Positions 33,037 to 42,329 of a DNA stretch of 64,000 nucleotides are shown piece by piece. Source of the DNA: SCUD01 sp036824505 (GTDB lineage Bacteria; Pseudomonadota; Gammaproteobacteria; Steroidobacterales; Steroidobacteraceae). The translations under genes were made by a program, and so were the position numbers. Below the pieces are notes generated by a model. The model did no database searches. It saw only the letters and a program-made list of their open reading frames with translations, and was not told the DNA's origin. Each line of letters opens with the position of its first letter. Within the stretch, counting starts at the first letter, position 1. Location: contig DAITAA010000014.1 in assembly GCA_036824505.1 (NCBI GenBank), positions 1 to 64,000 on the forward strand, read 5' to 3'.

Positions 33037-33823
33037 GGCTGTCGGGGGCCGATGCCGGCTGCGCGGCCAGTTTGGCGAATTCCGCGGGCGACAGGGTCTC
33101 GGGACGCCGCCCGGGCTCGATGCCGGCGGCCTCGAACTCGGCGGGGCCGGCGAGGCCCCGCAGGGAATTGCGCAGTGTCTTGCGGCGCATCGAGAATGCA
33201 GCCCCGACGACTCGCGCAAAGCGCGCGCGATCCGGCAGCGGAAATGGCGCATCCACATAGGGTGTCAACCGGACCACGGCGGAATCCACGCCGGGCGGCG
33301 GATTGAAGGCGCCGCGCCCGACCCGGAACAGCGCTTCGACGCGGCAGACGGCGGCCAGCATGACGGTCAGCCGGCCATATTCCTTGCCGCCCGGCTTCGC
33401 GGCCATGCGCTCGACGACTTCCTTCTGCAGCATGAAGTGCATGTCGCTGATCACGGCGCGCGATTCCAGCAGATGGAACAAGAGCGGCGTCGAGATGTTG
33501 TAGGGCAGGTTGCCGCAGACGCGCATCAGCGGGCCGCCAGCATGCAAGGCGATCATGTCGACTTCGAGCACGTCGGCCTCGTGCACGATCAGTTCGCCGG
33601 CGCCCGCGCAGTGCTGCCGCAGCACCGGGATCACGTCGCGGTCGATCTCGATGACCTCGAGCCGGCCGCAGCGCTCGAGCAACGGCCGTGTCAGGGCCCC
33701 GCGCCCGGGCCCAATCTCGACAATGCGATCCCCGGGTTGCGGGTCTATCGCTGCGACGATGCGCGCAATGACGCCCGGGTCGTGCAGGAAATGCTGCCCG
33801 AAGCGCTTGCGGGCGCGGATCAT
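33032..33823 (-). CDS. rsmA: 16S rRNA adenine dimethyltransferase
   Basis: Dimethylates two adenines in the 3' helix of 16S rRNA (A1518 and A1519), a late 30S assembly step. The 263-residue protein begins with ARKRFGQHFL, then the SAM loop EIGPGRGALT and catalytic CGNLPYNIS. Complete. Overlaps pdxA by four bases, keeping the classical order. Confidence 0.97.
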   Translation of the reverse strand: MIRARKRFGQHFLHDPGVIARIVAAIDPQPGDRIVEIGPGRGALTRPLLERCGRLEVIEIDRDVIPVLRQHCAGAGELIVHEADVLEVDMIALHAGGPLMRVCGNLPYNISTPLLFHLLESRAVISDMHFMLQKEVVERMAAKPGGKEYGRLTVMLAAVCRVEALFRVGRGAFNPPPGVDSAVVRLTPYVDAPFPLPDRARFARVVGAAFSMRRKTLRNSLRGLAGPAEFEAAGIEPGRRPETLSPAEFAKLAAQPASAPDSL

Positions 33824-34845
33824 CCCAGCTTCTGTGCGAGATCGATCGCTGCGAACAGGCTACCGGGGTCAGCGCGCCCGGTTCCCGCCAGGTCAAGCGC
33901 CGTGCCGTGGTCCACCGATGTGCGCAGAAATGGCAGGCCCAGTGTGACATTGACCGCGTGGCCGAAGCCTGCGTGCTTGATGACGGGCAGTCCCTGATCG
34001 TGATACATGGCGAGCACGGCGTCAGTTTCCGCGAGCGCAGCGGTGGTGAATGCCGTATCCGCGGGCACGGGTCCCCGTACCTCCAGACCGCGCTTGCGCG
34101 CCGCGGCAACGGCCGGCCCGATGACCTCGATTTCCTCGCGACCCAGATGGCCACCCTCGCCGGCATGCGGATTCAGGCCGCACACGACGATACGCGGCAC
34201 AGGCAGCCGGAATGTCGTCCTGAGCCCGTGATCGAGCACATCGATCGTGGCATCGAGCAGATCGCGCCGGATGTGCCGGGCCACGTCGGCGAGCGGCAGG
34301 TGCGTGGTCGCCAGTGCAACGCGCAGCGTCCCCGCAACCAGCAACATCACCGGCAGCGGCGCACCGCTCCTGGCCGCGAGATATTCGGTGTGGCCGGTGA
34401 ATGCCAGGCCCGAATCGTTGATCAGGGACTTTTGCACCGGCGCCGTGACCATCGCCGAGAACCGTCCGGCAATGCAGCCGTCGGTCGCAACGTCGAGCAT
34501 CTTGAGCACGTAGCCTGCGTTCGCGACATCCAGCCTGCCTGCTTCAACCCCCGTGGCGAGCGCGACCGGCAGCACCGGCAGGCTGCCGGCGCGATGTGCC
34601 AGGGGTGCCGGCCCCGGTTGCCATTCCGCGGGTTCGAGTTCGAGCCCGAGCAGGCGCGCGCGCGCGGCGAAAAGTCCCGGGTCACCGGCAAACACGAGTT
34701 CGCACGGCCAGTCGAGCAACGCCGCGGCGAGTGCCAGATCCGGGCCGATGCCCGCCGGTTCGCCGGTCGTCAGGATCAGGCGCGAATGCCGTTTCAGGGG
34801 TTGCGGATCTCGACGTAGGCCTCGTCCCGGAGTCGTCGCAGCCAC
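33820..34845 (-). CDS. pdxA: 4-hydroxythreonine-4-phosphate dehydrogenase
   Basis: NAD-dependent oxidative decarboxylation in pyridoxal phosphate synthesis. Marks include TTGEPAGIGPDL, FTGHTEYLA, LATTHLPL, CGLNPHAGEGG, MYHDQGLPVIK and the closing LPFLRTSVDHGTALD. The GTG at 34845 has AGGAG eight bases upstream and makes 341 residues, overlapping surA by 52 bases. Alignment with family N-termini instead points to a CTG at 34797 (325 residues, CTGA overlap with the surA stop), so about 16 extra N-terminal residues may or may not exist. Confidence 0.95.
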   Translation of the reverse strand: MAATTPGRGLRRDPQPLKRHSRLILTTGEPAGIGPDLALAAALLDWPCELVFAGDPGLFAARARLLGLELEPAEWQPGPAPLAHRAGSLPVLPVALATGVEAGRLDVANAGYVLKMLDVATDGCIAGRFSAMVTAPVQKSLINDSGLAFTGHTEYLAARSGAPLPVMLLVAGTLRVALATTHLPLADVARHIRRDLLDATIDVLDHGLRTTFRLPVPRIVVCGLNPHAGEGGHLGREEIEVIGPAVAAARKRGLEVRGPVPADTAFTTAALAETDAVLAMYHDQGLPVIKHAGFGHAVNVTLGLPFLRTSVDHGTALDLAGTGRADPGSLFAAIDLAQKLG

Positions 34846-36101
34846 AGCTCGGTCTCCTCGTCGACCTTGCCCTCGCGAAGAGCAGTGAGGACCCGCTGCC
34901 GCCGCACTTCGTCGCTCTGGTCGAATGTGCGCTTGCCCAGCAACTGGATGATGTGCCAGCCGAATTGGGTCCGGAACGGCTCGCTGATCTGATCCGGTTC
35001 GAGTGTCGCGAGCGCGTTCTCGAACTCGGGGTCAAAAGTACCCGGTGAACTCCAGCCCAGATCGCCGCCGCGGCTTGCCGAACCGGGGTCTTCCGACGTC
35101 ACGCTCGCGAGCGCCCCGAAGTCCTCGCCCGCCAGAATACGATCGCGCAGGGCGGTAAGCCGCTGACGAGTGGTTGCATCGTCCTGGACCTCATTGGGGC
35201 GCAGCAGGATGTGCCGGGCGTGAATCTGCTCGACCAGCATCGGCCCGCTGCTGGTGCCTCGGGTATCATCGAGGCGCACGATGTGAAAGCCGGTCGGCGT
35301 GCGAACCGGTCTTGCGACCTCGCCCGGCTTCATGCCGGCGACAAGTTCGGCGATGAATTGCGGAAGCTGATTCAGGCGCCGCCAGCCGAGTTTGCCGCGC
35401 TCGAGAGCCGATTGCGCCTGCGAATAGGTCAGCGCGAGCTGACCGAAATTTTCTCCGGAACTCGCGCGGTCATGAATCTGCACGGCGAGTTTCTCGACGG
35501 CCGCCACCTGCTCGCCGGTTGCAGACTCCGGCAGTGACAACAGGATGTGGGAGACGTCGAATTCGGCATTCTCGTCGGGTTGCTGTGACTGACGCTGCAA
35601 GGCCTGATCGAGTTCACGTGGCGACACGTAGATGTGCGGGAAGACGTCGCGCTGGCGCAGCAGTGACAGGGAAATCTCGCGGCGCATGTCGTCGCGATAA
35701 CCCGCATAGTCGATGCCCTGGGCCGCGAGTGCTGCCGGCATCTGCTCGAATGGCAGGCCATTGCGCTTTGCGACGTCGCGCAGCGCCTCATTCAGCATCT
35801 CGTCCGACACCTGCACACCGAGGCGCTTGGCGCGCTGATACTGGATTTCCTGCAGCACCAGCCGCTCGAGCACCTGCTGGTGTACCACATCGGCCGGCGG
35901 CAACTGGGCCTTCTGCTCGCGCAGGCGATCCATGATCGCGTTGATCTGGGCATCGAGCTGGCTCTGCAGCACCACGCCGTCGTTGACGATCGCGACGACG
36001 CGATCCAGCACCACTCCGCTCGTGGACAGTTCGCGCGTCTGTGCGAAAGCGGCCCCCGACAGCGTCAGGGCGGCAAGCAGGCTGATGAAAACTCGGATCA
36101 T
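34794..36101 (-). CDS. surA: Periplasmic chaperone / peptidyl-prolyl isomerase SurA
   Basis: Chaperone that escorts outer-membrane proteins, including LptD, across the periplasm. The 435-residue protein has a signal peptide (MIRVFISLLAALTLSGAAFA), a SurA N-terminal helical domain beginning LDRVVAIVNDGVVLQSQLD, and two parvulin domains. The first runs about residues 170-275 and the second about 285-390 (HARHILLRP...GWSSPG). The C-terminal helix EETELWLRRLRDEAYVEI completes the chaperone core. Thirteen bases downstream of lptD. Confidence 0.96.
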   Translation of the reverse strand: MIRVFISLLAALTLSGAAFAQTRELSTSGVVLDRVVAIVNDGVVLQSQLDAQINAIMDRLREQKAQLPPADVVHQQVLERLVLQEIQYQRAKRLGVQVSDEMLNEALRDVAKRNGLPFEQMPAALAAQGIDYAGYRDDMRREISLSLLRQRDVFPHIYVSPRELDQALQRQSQQPDENAEFDVSHILLSLPESATGEQVAAVEKLAVQIHDRASSGENFGQLALTYSQAQSALERGKLGWRRLNQLPQFIAELVAGMKPGEVARPVRTPTGFHIVRLDDTRGTSSGPMLVEQIHARHILLRPNEVQDDATTRQRLTALRDRILAGEDFGALASVTSEDPGSASRGGDLGWSSPGTFDPEFENALATLEPDQISEPFRTQFGWHIIQLLGKRTFDQSDEVRRQRVLTALREGKVDEETELWLRRLRDEAYVEIRNP

Positions 36102-36114
36102 GAAAGCGCCCGGG

Positions 36115-38370
36115 TCAACGTTGGGTCTCGGCAGGGTCGGGGGAGTATCCACGAATGGCCCGCCGCAGGAAAGTGTCGTCGCTGGTTCCGACAGACGAAA
36201 GGCCCTTGAGTTCCAGCTGCAGCATCACCGAGGTGTCGCTTTCACCGGTGCGGTTGGACACGTATTGGCGCCCGATCAGGCGGATCCGCCAGCAGCAGCT
36301 GCCGTATTCGAAGCCCGCAAAGCGGTCGATCGAGGTGTTATCGCGCAGTGAATAGACCTGGCGCAGAAAGACCTGCCATTGGGGCGACAGCCGCCAGCCG
36401 GCCGAAGCGTCCCATTGTTCGAGCAGGCCCGCGCGGTAGCGATAGCCGACATTGATGACTCCATCGCGCAGCGGCCGGTACTGGATGCTGGCCTGGCTCA
36501 GGATCGTACTGGACGCATCACCGTCCCATTCCATCGCCAGCCTCGCGCTCCAGTTGCGGTAGGCGCTCACCTCGATCTCGCCGACCATGTTCGAGGCGTC
36601 GCGCGTTTCCGCAGTTTCGCCGGGCAGCACGACACGCGGCCGGTCGAAGTAGTAACGCTGCCCGATGGTCGCCGACAGGAACTGCTGTCCGTTGTCGGCC
36701 CGCAGCAGCCGCGTGGTCAGTCCGACGGCAAGTTCGTTGGCGTCGCCAAGCCGGTCCGCGCCGACATAGCGATTCGTGCGGAACAGCTGCACGATGTTGA
36801 GGTTGGGCAGCGCCGTGTCGAACAGAGGCAGGTCCGACTGATCGCGGTACGGTATCCATGTATAGCGCACGCGTGGCTCGAGCGTCTGCAGCAGATGGCG
36901 GCGGACGCTTGCCAGACGCTCGAACGCGACGCCGGCATCCAGAGACAGGATCGGTGCCAGCCGTTCGGGCGCGTCGTCAGCACCAGCTGCCAGATCGGAC
37001 AGCTTGTAGGATGTCAGCCGGTAGGCGGCACTTGGTTCGAGGTAATAGCCCGGCCCGCGCAGCGGCCATGCGAGACGCGGCATCAGGTCCACGCGCAGGC
37101 CGGTCGTGCCTGTATCGCGGTCGAACCAGGCGGCTTCGGCATCGACACTCGAGGTCAGACCGCCGCCGAGCAGCGGCCATGCGCCGGTGAAGGCGAGTTG
37201 TGGCAGCCGCGAATAGGGCCGTGAAGCCGGGTCGACCGACACGTCAATGGTCTGGTAGTCCTGGACGCGGCCATCGAAGCGCCAACCGTGCCCGAGCCAG
37301 GCGAGATTCGCGTGGCGTTCCAGGAATGTCACGCTGGTGCCGTCGGGCCCGAGTCCGAAGTCCTCGAAATACCGGCTGTCGCTCGCCTGCTCGAAGCTTG
37401 CGGAAAGTCGCAATCGGTCGCTGAAGTCGGTCTGGTGCCACAATGAGGCCAGGCCGCGGTCACGGCCTGCCAGGTTGTCGCTCGGCAGGATCCGGCCACC
37501 GAGCCTGCTGAAGCTGCGCGCCGTCAGGTAGCGGAATTGCCCCTCAAGACCCGTTCCGCGACGTGCCAGCAGCTGTGGCGCCAGCGTGAGGTCATAGTTG
37601 GGCGCGAGGTTGAAGTAATAGGGCGCGCCGAACTCGAAGCCGCTCTTGTTCGAAGTGCCGAATGAGGGGAACAGGAATCCTGATTTGCGCGCGGCACCGA
37701 CCGGAAATGAAATCGACGGCGCGTAGAGGATCGGCACTCCCTTCAGTTCGACCCGCACATTGCGGCCCTTGCCCTGCTGGCGCCGCTGGTCGATTTCAAT
37801 CGAAGAGGCGCGCAGGAACCAGTCGTTGTTTCCCGCCGGACAGGTCGTGAAGCTGACATCGTTCAGTTTCAACGCGCCGGCTGGCGTCACAGCGAGCAAC
37901 GCGGCAGAGCCGCGCGCCGGCCGCGCGGGCAACTCGAAATCCGTGCCCGTGAACTCCCCGCCGCCGTCCACGCCCCAGTTGCCGCCGCTGCCTTTCAGGC
38001 GCAGGTCCGGGGACCGGAATTCGACGTCGCCTTCGACCGCGAACCGGCGATTCGCGGAATCATAGGTTGCGGACCGGGCGCTCAGCCGGCGATCGCCCTG
38101 GCGGACGACGACGCCGTCACTGAGCCGGGCATCGCCTTGACGCGTGACTTCGGCACTGCCGCTCGTCACTTCAATCGGAGATTCCTTCGGGTCGGTGATG
38201 GCGGCCACGTCGCGACCTGCAGCCTGCGGCGGCGCCGGTTCGGTCGTGACCGGCCATGCGCAGACCTGGGCCGCAGCCTGCGGCAGGACTGCAGCGGCTG
38301 CGAGCAGTGCAATGAGGAAACGAAAATACACGCGGGTCGGGGATCGCCGTGAATACAGTGTGACTGCCAA
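36115..38370 (-). CDS. lptD: LPS-assembly outer-membrane protein
   Basis: Large beta-barrel that, with LptE, inserts LPS into the outer leaflet. From the TTG at 38370 it is 751 residues; a GTG at 38331 is an alternative start directly before the signal peptide (YFRFLIALLAAAAVLPQAAA). An OstA-like beta-jellyroll domain (about 60-190, with LSDGVVVRQGDRRLSA and VEGDVEFRSPDLRLKGSGG) precedes the barrel (about 230-750), which ends YSLRDNTSIDRFAGFEYGSC and later GSCCWRIRLIGRQYV. The paired cysteines near the end (SCC) and one near the start fit the disulfide system of LptD. First gene of its operon; divergent from amgK. Confidence 0.95.
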   Translation of the reverse strand: MAVTLYSRRSPTRVYFRFLIALLAAAAVLPQAAAQVCAWPVTTEPAPPQAAGRDVAAITDPKESPIEVTSGSAEVTRQGDARLSDGVVVRQGDRRLSARSATYDSANRRFAVEGDVEFRSPDLRLKGSGGNWGVDGGGEFTGTDFELPARPARGSAALLAVTPAGALKLNDVSFTTCPAGNNDWFLRASSIEIDQRRQQGKGRNVRVELKGVPILYAPSISFPVGAARKSGFLFPSFGTSNKSGFEFGAPYYFNLAPNYDLTLAPQLLARRGTGLEGQFRYLTARSFSRLGGRILPSDNLAGRDRGLASLWHQTDFSDRLRLSASFEQASDSRYFEDFGLGPDGTSVTFLERHANLAWLGHGWRFDGRVQDYQTIDVSVDPASRPYSRLPQLAFTGAWPLLGGGLTSSVDAEAAWFDRDTGTTGLRVDLMPRLAWPLRGPGYYLEPSAAYRLTSYKLSDLAAGADDAPERLAPILSLDAGVAFERLASVRRHLLQTLEPRVRYTWIPYRDQSDLPLFDTALPNLNIVQLFRTNRYVGADRLGDANELAVGLTTRLLRADNGQQFLSATIGQRYYFDRPRVVLPGETAETRDASNMVGEIEVSAYRNWSARLAMEWDGDASSTILSQASIQYRPLRDGVINVGYRYRAGLLEQWDASAGWRLSPQWQVFLRQVYSLRDNTSIDRFAGFEYGSCCWRIRLIGRQYVSNRTGESDTSVMLQLELKGLSSVGTSDDTFLRRAIRGYSPDPAETQR

Positions 38371-38373
38371 GTC

Positions 38374-38379
38374 TATAAT
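38374..38379 (+). promoter_or_regulatory. TATAAT -10 box of the amgK-murU operon
   Basis: Perfect TATAAT in the short divergent gap between lptD and amgK, placing the start of transcription near 38386, about 20 bases before the amgK ATG. A -35 box is not clear. Confidence 0.5.
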
Positions 38380-38405
38380 GCGGGCCCCCCGGCCGTCGCC
38401 TGCGC

Positions 38406-39446
38406 ATGACCACCATCCCGAGCGCCGATCAACGACTTCAGTGCCTCGAGCGCTGGCTCGCAAGCCTGCCTGGCCCGCAGGTAGCGCGCGTGGCGCCGGC
38501 GTCGGTCGATGCGAGTTTCCGCCGCTATTTCCGTGTCCACCGCGATGGTGGCACCCAGATCGCGATGGACGCACCGCCGGAACGCGAGAGCCTCGATTCC
38601 TACCTGCGAGTTGCACGACTCCTGGACGCGACCGGCGTCCATGTTCCGCAGGTCCTGGCCGTCGATGCGAAGCAGGGCTTCATCCTGATGAGCGATCTCG
38701 GCAGCCTGCAATACCTCGAGGCACTCGTGAAGGGCGCCGACCCGGAGCCGCTCTATGCGGATGCCATTGATGCGCTGCTCCGCCTGCAGGCGAGGGGGTC
38801 GGGCGAGGCCCGCGAACTCCGCGCTTACGATCGCGGGTTGTTGCGGCAGGAGATGGAGCTGTTCCCGGAATGGTTCATCGGCCGCCACCTCGGTCTCGCG
38901 CCCGGCGTTGATGACCAACGCGCAATCGACGGCGCATTCGAGTGGTTGTGCGACGCGGCGCTCGCGCAGCCTGTCGTTCTGGTGCATCGCGACTACCATT
39001 CACGCAATCTCATGGTCTGCCCGGGCCGCAATCCTGGCATCCTCGATTTCCAGGACGCGGTGCTCGGCCCGGTCAGCTATGACCTCGTGTCACTCCTGAA
39101 GGACTGCTACATCGTCTGGCCGCGTGCGCGACTGCTGGGCTGGATTGATCGCTACCGGCTGGGCGCGGCGCGGCTCGGCATCGATGCGGGCAGGGACCGC
39201 GAAGAATTCCTGCGCTGGTTCGACCGGATGGGATTGCAGCGCCACATCAAGGTGCTCGGCATTTTTTCGCGTCTCTGCTATCGCGACGGCAAACCGGGCT
39301 TCCTGGCCGACCTGCCGCGCGTGCTCGACTATGCGCTGGCCGTGACCGGCTCCGAGCCGGCGCTGGCGCCATTCGATGATTTTCTGCGCGCGCAGGTGGT
39401 GCCCGCTTTCGCGACCGCGGCACGGCGCCAGGGCGTGTTGCCTTGA
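38406..39446 (+). CDS. amgK: N-acetylmuramate/N-acetylglucosamine anomeric kinase
   Basis: Phosphorylates the anomeric carbon of MurNAc and GlcNAc released in cell-wall turnover, feeding MurU in the fosfomycin-insensitive recycling route. The 346-residue protein has the aminoglycoside-phosphotransferase fold: SFRRYFRV nucleotide region, catalytic VHRDYHSRNLMV (about 196-207) and metal-binding ILDFQDAVLGPVSYDL (about 216-231). Complete. Overlaps murU by four bases. Confidence 0.95.
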   Translation: MTTIPSADQRLQCLERWLASLPGPQVARVAPASVDASFRRYFRVHRDGGTQIAMDAPPERESLDSYLRVARLLDATGVHVPQVLAVDAKQGFILMSDLGSLQYLEALVKGADPEPLYADAIDALLRLQARGSGEARELRAYDRGLLRQEMELFPEWFIGRHLGLAPGVDDQRAIDGAFEWLCDAALAQPVVLVHRDYHSRNLMVCPGRNPGILDFQDAVLGPVSYDLVSLLKDCYIVWPRARLLGWIDRYRLGAARLGIDAGRDREEFLRWFDRMGLQRHIKVLGIFSRLCYRDGKPGFLADLPRVLDYALAVTGSEPALAPFDDFLRAQVVPAFATAARRQGVLP

Positions 39447-40144
39447 GAGCGATGATTCTGGCTGCCGGCCGCGGCGAACGCATGCGGCCGCTCAGCGATC
39501 AAACGCCGAAACCCCTGCTCGAGGTTGGCGGATTTCGGCTCATCGAATATCACCTCGCGGCGCTCGTGAAAGCCGGCATCCGGGAAGTCGTGGTCAATTT
39601 GTCGTGGCTCGGCGACCAGATCCGCGGGGCGCTTGGCGATGGGGCCCGCCATGGACTCGCGATCACCTACAGTCCCGAGGGTGCATCTGCGCTCGGCACC
39701 GGTGGCGGAATTCATCGGGCATTGCCATTGCTCGGCGCGGATCCATTCCTGCTCGTGAATGGCGATGTCTGGATCGACCTGCCGTTCGGGGAGTTGCGGC
39801 GCCCCGCCGCTTCGCTGGCTCACCTGGTGCTGGTCCCGAACCCGGAGCACCACCCGCGCGGCGATTTCGGGCTCGGCGCGGATGGACTGGTTCAGGCCGC
39901 GCCGACCCCATTGACCTATTCGGGTCTCGCGATCCTGGACCCTGCGCTGTTCGACGGTTGCGAGGCGGGCACATTTCCGCTCAAGCCGCTGCTCGATCGC
40001 GCGCTCGCGGCTCGCCGTCTGAGCGGGCAACTGCATGAAGGGACCTGGAGCGACGTCGGCACACCCGAGCGGCTTGCCGCCCTCGATGCCGCGCTGCGCC
40101 TTGGGCAGGCGCGCCATCCGGTGCTTGAGTCTCCGGTCGGCTAA
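39443..40144 (+). CDS. murU: N-acetylmuramate-1-phosphate uridylyltransferase
   Basis: Makes UDP-MurNAc from MurNAc-1-phosphate, completing the AmgK-MurU recycling bypass. The 233-residue nucleotidyltransferase starts MRAMILAAGRGERMRPLSDQ, with PKPLLEVGG for the sugar nucleotide, GTGGGIHRAL and the metal-binding LVNGDVWID. TTG start overlapping the amgK stop; the residues from this start align with family N-termini. Confidence 0.95.
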   Translation: MRAMILAAGRGERMRPLSDQTPKPLLEVGGFRLIEYHLAALVKAGIREVVVNLSWLGDQIRGALGDGARHGLAITYSPEGASALGTGGGIHRALPLLGADPFLLVNGDVWIDLPFGELRRPAASLAHLVLVPNPEHHPRGDFGLGADGLVQAAPTPLTYSGLAILDPALFDGCEAGTFPLKPLLDRALAARRLSGQLHEGTWSDVGTPERLAALDAALRLGQARHPVLESPVG

Positions 40145-40177
40145 AATGGCAGGCAGGCCGTTGCCGGATCATCATAA

Positions 40178-41200
40178 GTGACTGAGTTTAAAGGAATTCC
40201 TGTCCAGTTTGAGCGCAGGCCGGTGCGTAGCGGCGAGAAATACCGTACCGCGCAAGGCTTTACCGCGATCCGCGACGGCATCAAGCAGACGGCGAGCCGC
40301 GAGCCCTCACTGCCGGGTCCCAAGCCACGCTGGCTGCGCGCGCCGATGCCGGCGGGAAAGCAATTCGATGCCGTGCGCAATATCGTGCGCGAGCATCGCC
40401 TGAGCACGGTCTGCGAAGAAGCGCATTGCCCGAATATCGGCGAATGCTGGAATGCCGGCACCGCGACCCTGATGCTGATGGGCTCGGTCTGCACTCGCAG
40501 CTGCCGCTTCTGCGCGGTGGACACCGGCAACCCGCAGGGTCGGCTCGATCCGGAGGAACCCGCCAATGCCGCGCGCACAGTCGAGCTGATGGGTCTCTCC
40601 TATGTCGTGCTGACATCCGTCAATCGCGACGACCTGCCTGACGGCGGTGCAGGCCATTTCGCTGCCTGCGTGCGCGCCATCAAGGCGCGGCGCCCGCGTA
40701 CTGCGATCGAGGCATTGACGCCCGATTTCCAGGGCGAGGCAGACTGCGTCGAGACCGTGGTGAATTCCGGTATCGAAGTCTTTGCACAGAATGTGGAGAC
40801 GGTCGAGAGGCTCACTCACCCGGTGCGCGATCCGCGCGCCGGTTACCGGCAGACATTGCGTGTACTGGAACATGCCAAACGGCATCGCCCCTCGATCCTG
40901 ACCAAGACCAGCCTGATGCTCGGCCTCGGCGAGACGGCGGACGAGCTTTTTTCGACAATGGATGACCTGCGCGCGATCGGCTGCGATCTGCTGACGCTCG
41001 GACAATACCTGCGCCCGACGGTGAATCATCTGCCGGTCGTGCGTTTCGTCGCACCGGAGGAATTCGCGCGCTTTCGCGAGGCCGCCATCTCGCGCGGATT
41101 CCTGGAATGTGTTTCCGGCCCGATGGTACGTTCGAGCTACCGGGCCGAGCGCGCGCTCGAGGGCAGCAATTGCGGGCTCGCGGCGGGTGGCGCGCCCTAG
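40178..41200 (+). CDS. lipA: Lipoyl synthase
   Basis: Radical-SAM enzyme that inserts two sulfurs into octanoyl-carrier domains to form lipoyl groups. The 340-residue protein has the SAM-cluster motif CTRSCRFC (about C105, C109, C112) and the auxiliary-cluster cysteines in CEEAHCPNIGEC. The closing RSSYRAE carries the conserved serine ligand. GTG start with no recognisable ribosome site; a TAAAAT box at 40142-40147 suggests its own promoter. It is upstream of an OsmC gene and lipB, which makes the octanoyl substrate. Confidence 0.97.
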   Translation: MTEFKGIPVQFERRPVRSGEKYRTAQGFTAIRDGIKQTASREPSLPGPKPRWLRAPMPAGKQFDAVRNIVREHRLSTVCEEAHCPNIGECWNAGTATLMLMGSVCTRSCRFCAVDTGNPQGRLDPEEPANAARTVELMGLSYVVLTSVNRDDLPDGGAGHFAACVRAIKARRPRTAIEALTPDFQGEADCVETVVNSGIEVFAQNVETVERLTHPVRDPRAGYRQTLRVLEHAKRHRPSILTKTSLMLGLGETADELFSTMDDLRAIGCDLLTLGQYLRPTVNHLPVVRFVAPEEFARFREAAISRGFLECVSGPMVRSSYRAERALEGSNCGLAAGGAP

Positions 41201-41217
41201 CGGCGCAGGAATGATCC

Positions 41218-41658
41218 ATGCACCCGTATCCGCATCGCTACAAGGTCCGCGTCGGCGCGACGCCCGAAGGGGAAGTGAGCCTCGGGGGCGAAGGCATTCC
41301 GGATCTGGCCTCGATGCCGCCACCCGAATTCGACGGGCCGGGTGGCTACTGGTCGCCGGAGACCCTGTTGGTCGCGGCGGTCGCCGACTGCTTCATACTG
41401 AGTTTCCGGTCCGTCGCGAAACTCTCGCGCCTGGAATGGACCGAACTGACGGCAGAAGTCCACGGGCTGCTGGAGCGCCACGAAGGCGTTGCGCGCTTTA
41501 CGCGCTTTGACACGCACGCGGAGCTCGTGGTGCCCGCGGGGACCGATCCTGCGCGTGGCAGGGCATTGCTGGAAAAAGCCGAGAAGATCTGCCTGATCTC
41601 CAACTCGCTGTCCGCCACCCGGCACCTGGAATGCGAGGTCATCGAGGAGACGCCATGA
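41218..41658 (+). CDS. OsmC-family peroxiredoxin-like protein
   Basis: A 146-residue OsmC/Ohr-fold protein with the two reactive cysteines: ADCFILSF (about C60) and EKICLISNS (about C124). Family members reduce organic hydroperoxides, and in several bacteria use lipoylated protein as the electron donor. That fits its position between lipA and lipB, whose start codon overlaps its stop (ATGA). Which OsmC subgroup it belongs to is not settled. Confidence 0.88.
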   Translation: MHPYPHRYKVRVGATPEGEVSLGGEGIPDLASMPPPEFDGPGGYWSPETLLVAAVADCFILSFRSVAKLSRLEWTELTAEVHGLLERHEGVARFTRFDTHAELVVPAGTDPARGRALLEKAEKICLISNSLSATRHLECEVIEETP

Positions 41659-42329
41659 CGGCGGTTTTCCGCTGGCTCGGCCGCGCCGATTACGCGCCCA
41701 CCTGGCGCGCAATGCAGTCATTCACCGATGAACGCGACGCGGCGACGCCGGACGAAATCTGGTTCCTCGAGCACGGGCGGGTATTCACGCAGGGCCTCAA
41801 TGGAAAGCGCGAGCACCTGCTGGCGCCTGGCGACATTCCCGTGGTCGGCATCGATCGTGGCGGTCAGGTCACTTATCACGGACCGGGTCAACTCGTGATC
41901 TATCCGCTGATCGACCTGCGCCGCCTTGGCATCAGCGTGCGCGGGCTCGTCGTCGCGCTCGAGTCGGCGGTGATCGCGCTGGCTGCAGCGCATGGCATTG
42001 CGGCAAGCGGCCGGCGTGATGCGCCAGGCGTTTATGTGGCAGGTCGGAAGCTCGCGAGTCTCGGGCTGCGGATCCGGCGCGGCTGCAGTTATCACGGCCT
42101 GGCGCTCAATGTCGACATGGATCTCGAGCCCTTTGGCCGCATCAATCCCTGCGGCATGGCCGGACTCGAGATGACGCAGCTCGCCGCACTCGGTGTCGCG
42201 GGCGACGTGCATGATATCGCCCTGGAACTTGCGCCACTGCTGCGCGACTCGCTCGGCGTCGGCTGGAATGGGCTCTGGCCGGGTCAGAGAGCGACCAGCA
42301 CCACCCCGCTGTCGGTCAGTTCCTGGTAG
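41655..42329 (+). CDS. lipB: Lipoyl(octanoyl) transferase
   Basis: Moves octanoate from acyl carrier protein to lipoyl domains. The 224-residue protein has RGGQVTYHGPGQLVIYPL, the catalytic lysine in GRKLASLG (about 132) and the catalytic cysteine in INPCGMAGLEMTQ (about 166). The C-terminal tail (ATSTTPLSVSSW) runs 46 bases into the 3' end of the convergent ybeD gene. Confidence 0.95.
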   Translation: MTAVFRWLGRADYAPTWRAMQSFTDERDAATPDEIWFLEHGRVFTQGLNGKREHLLAPGDIPVVGIDRGGQVTYHGPGQLVIYPLIDLRRLGISVRGLVVALESAVIALAAAHGIAASGRRDAPGVYVAGRKLASLGLRIRRGCSYHGLALNVDMDLEPFGRINPCGMAGLEMTQLAALGVAGDVHDIALELAPLLRDSLGVGWNGLWPGQRATSTTPLSVSSW

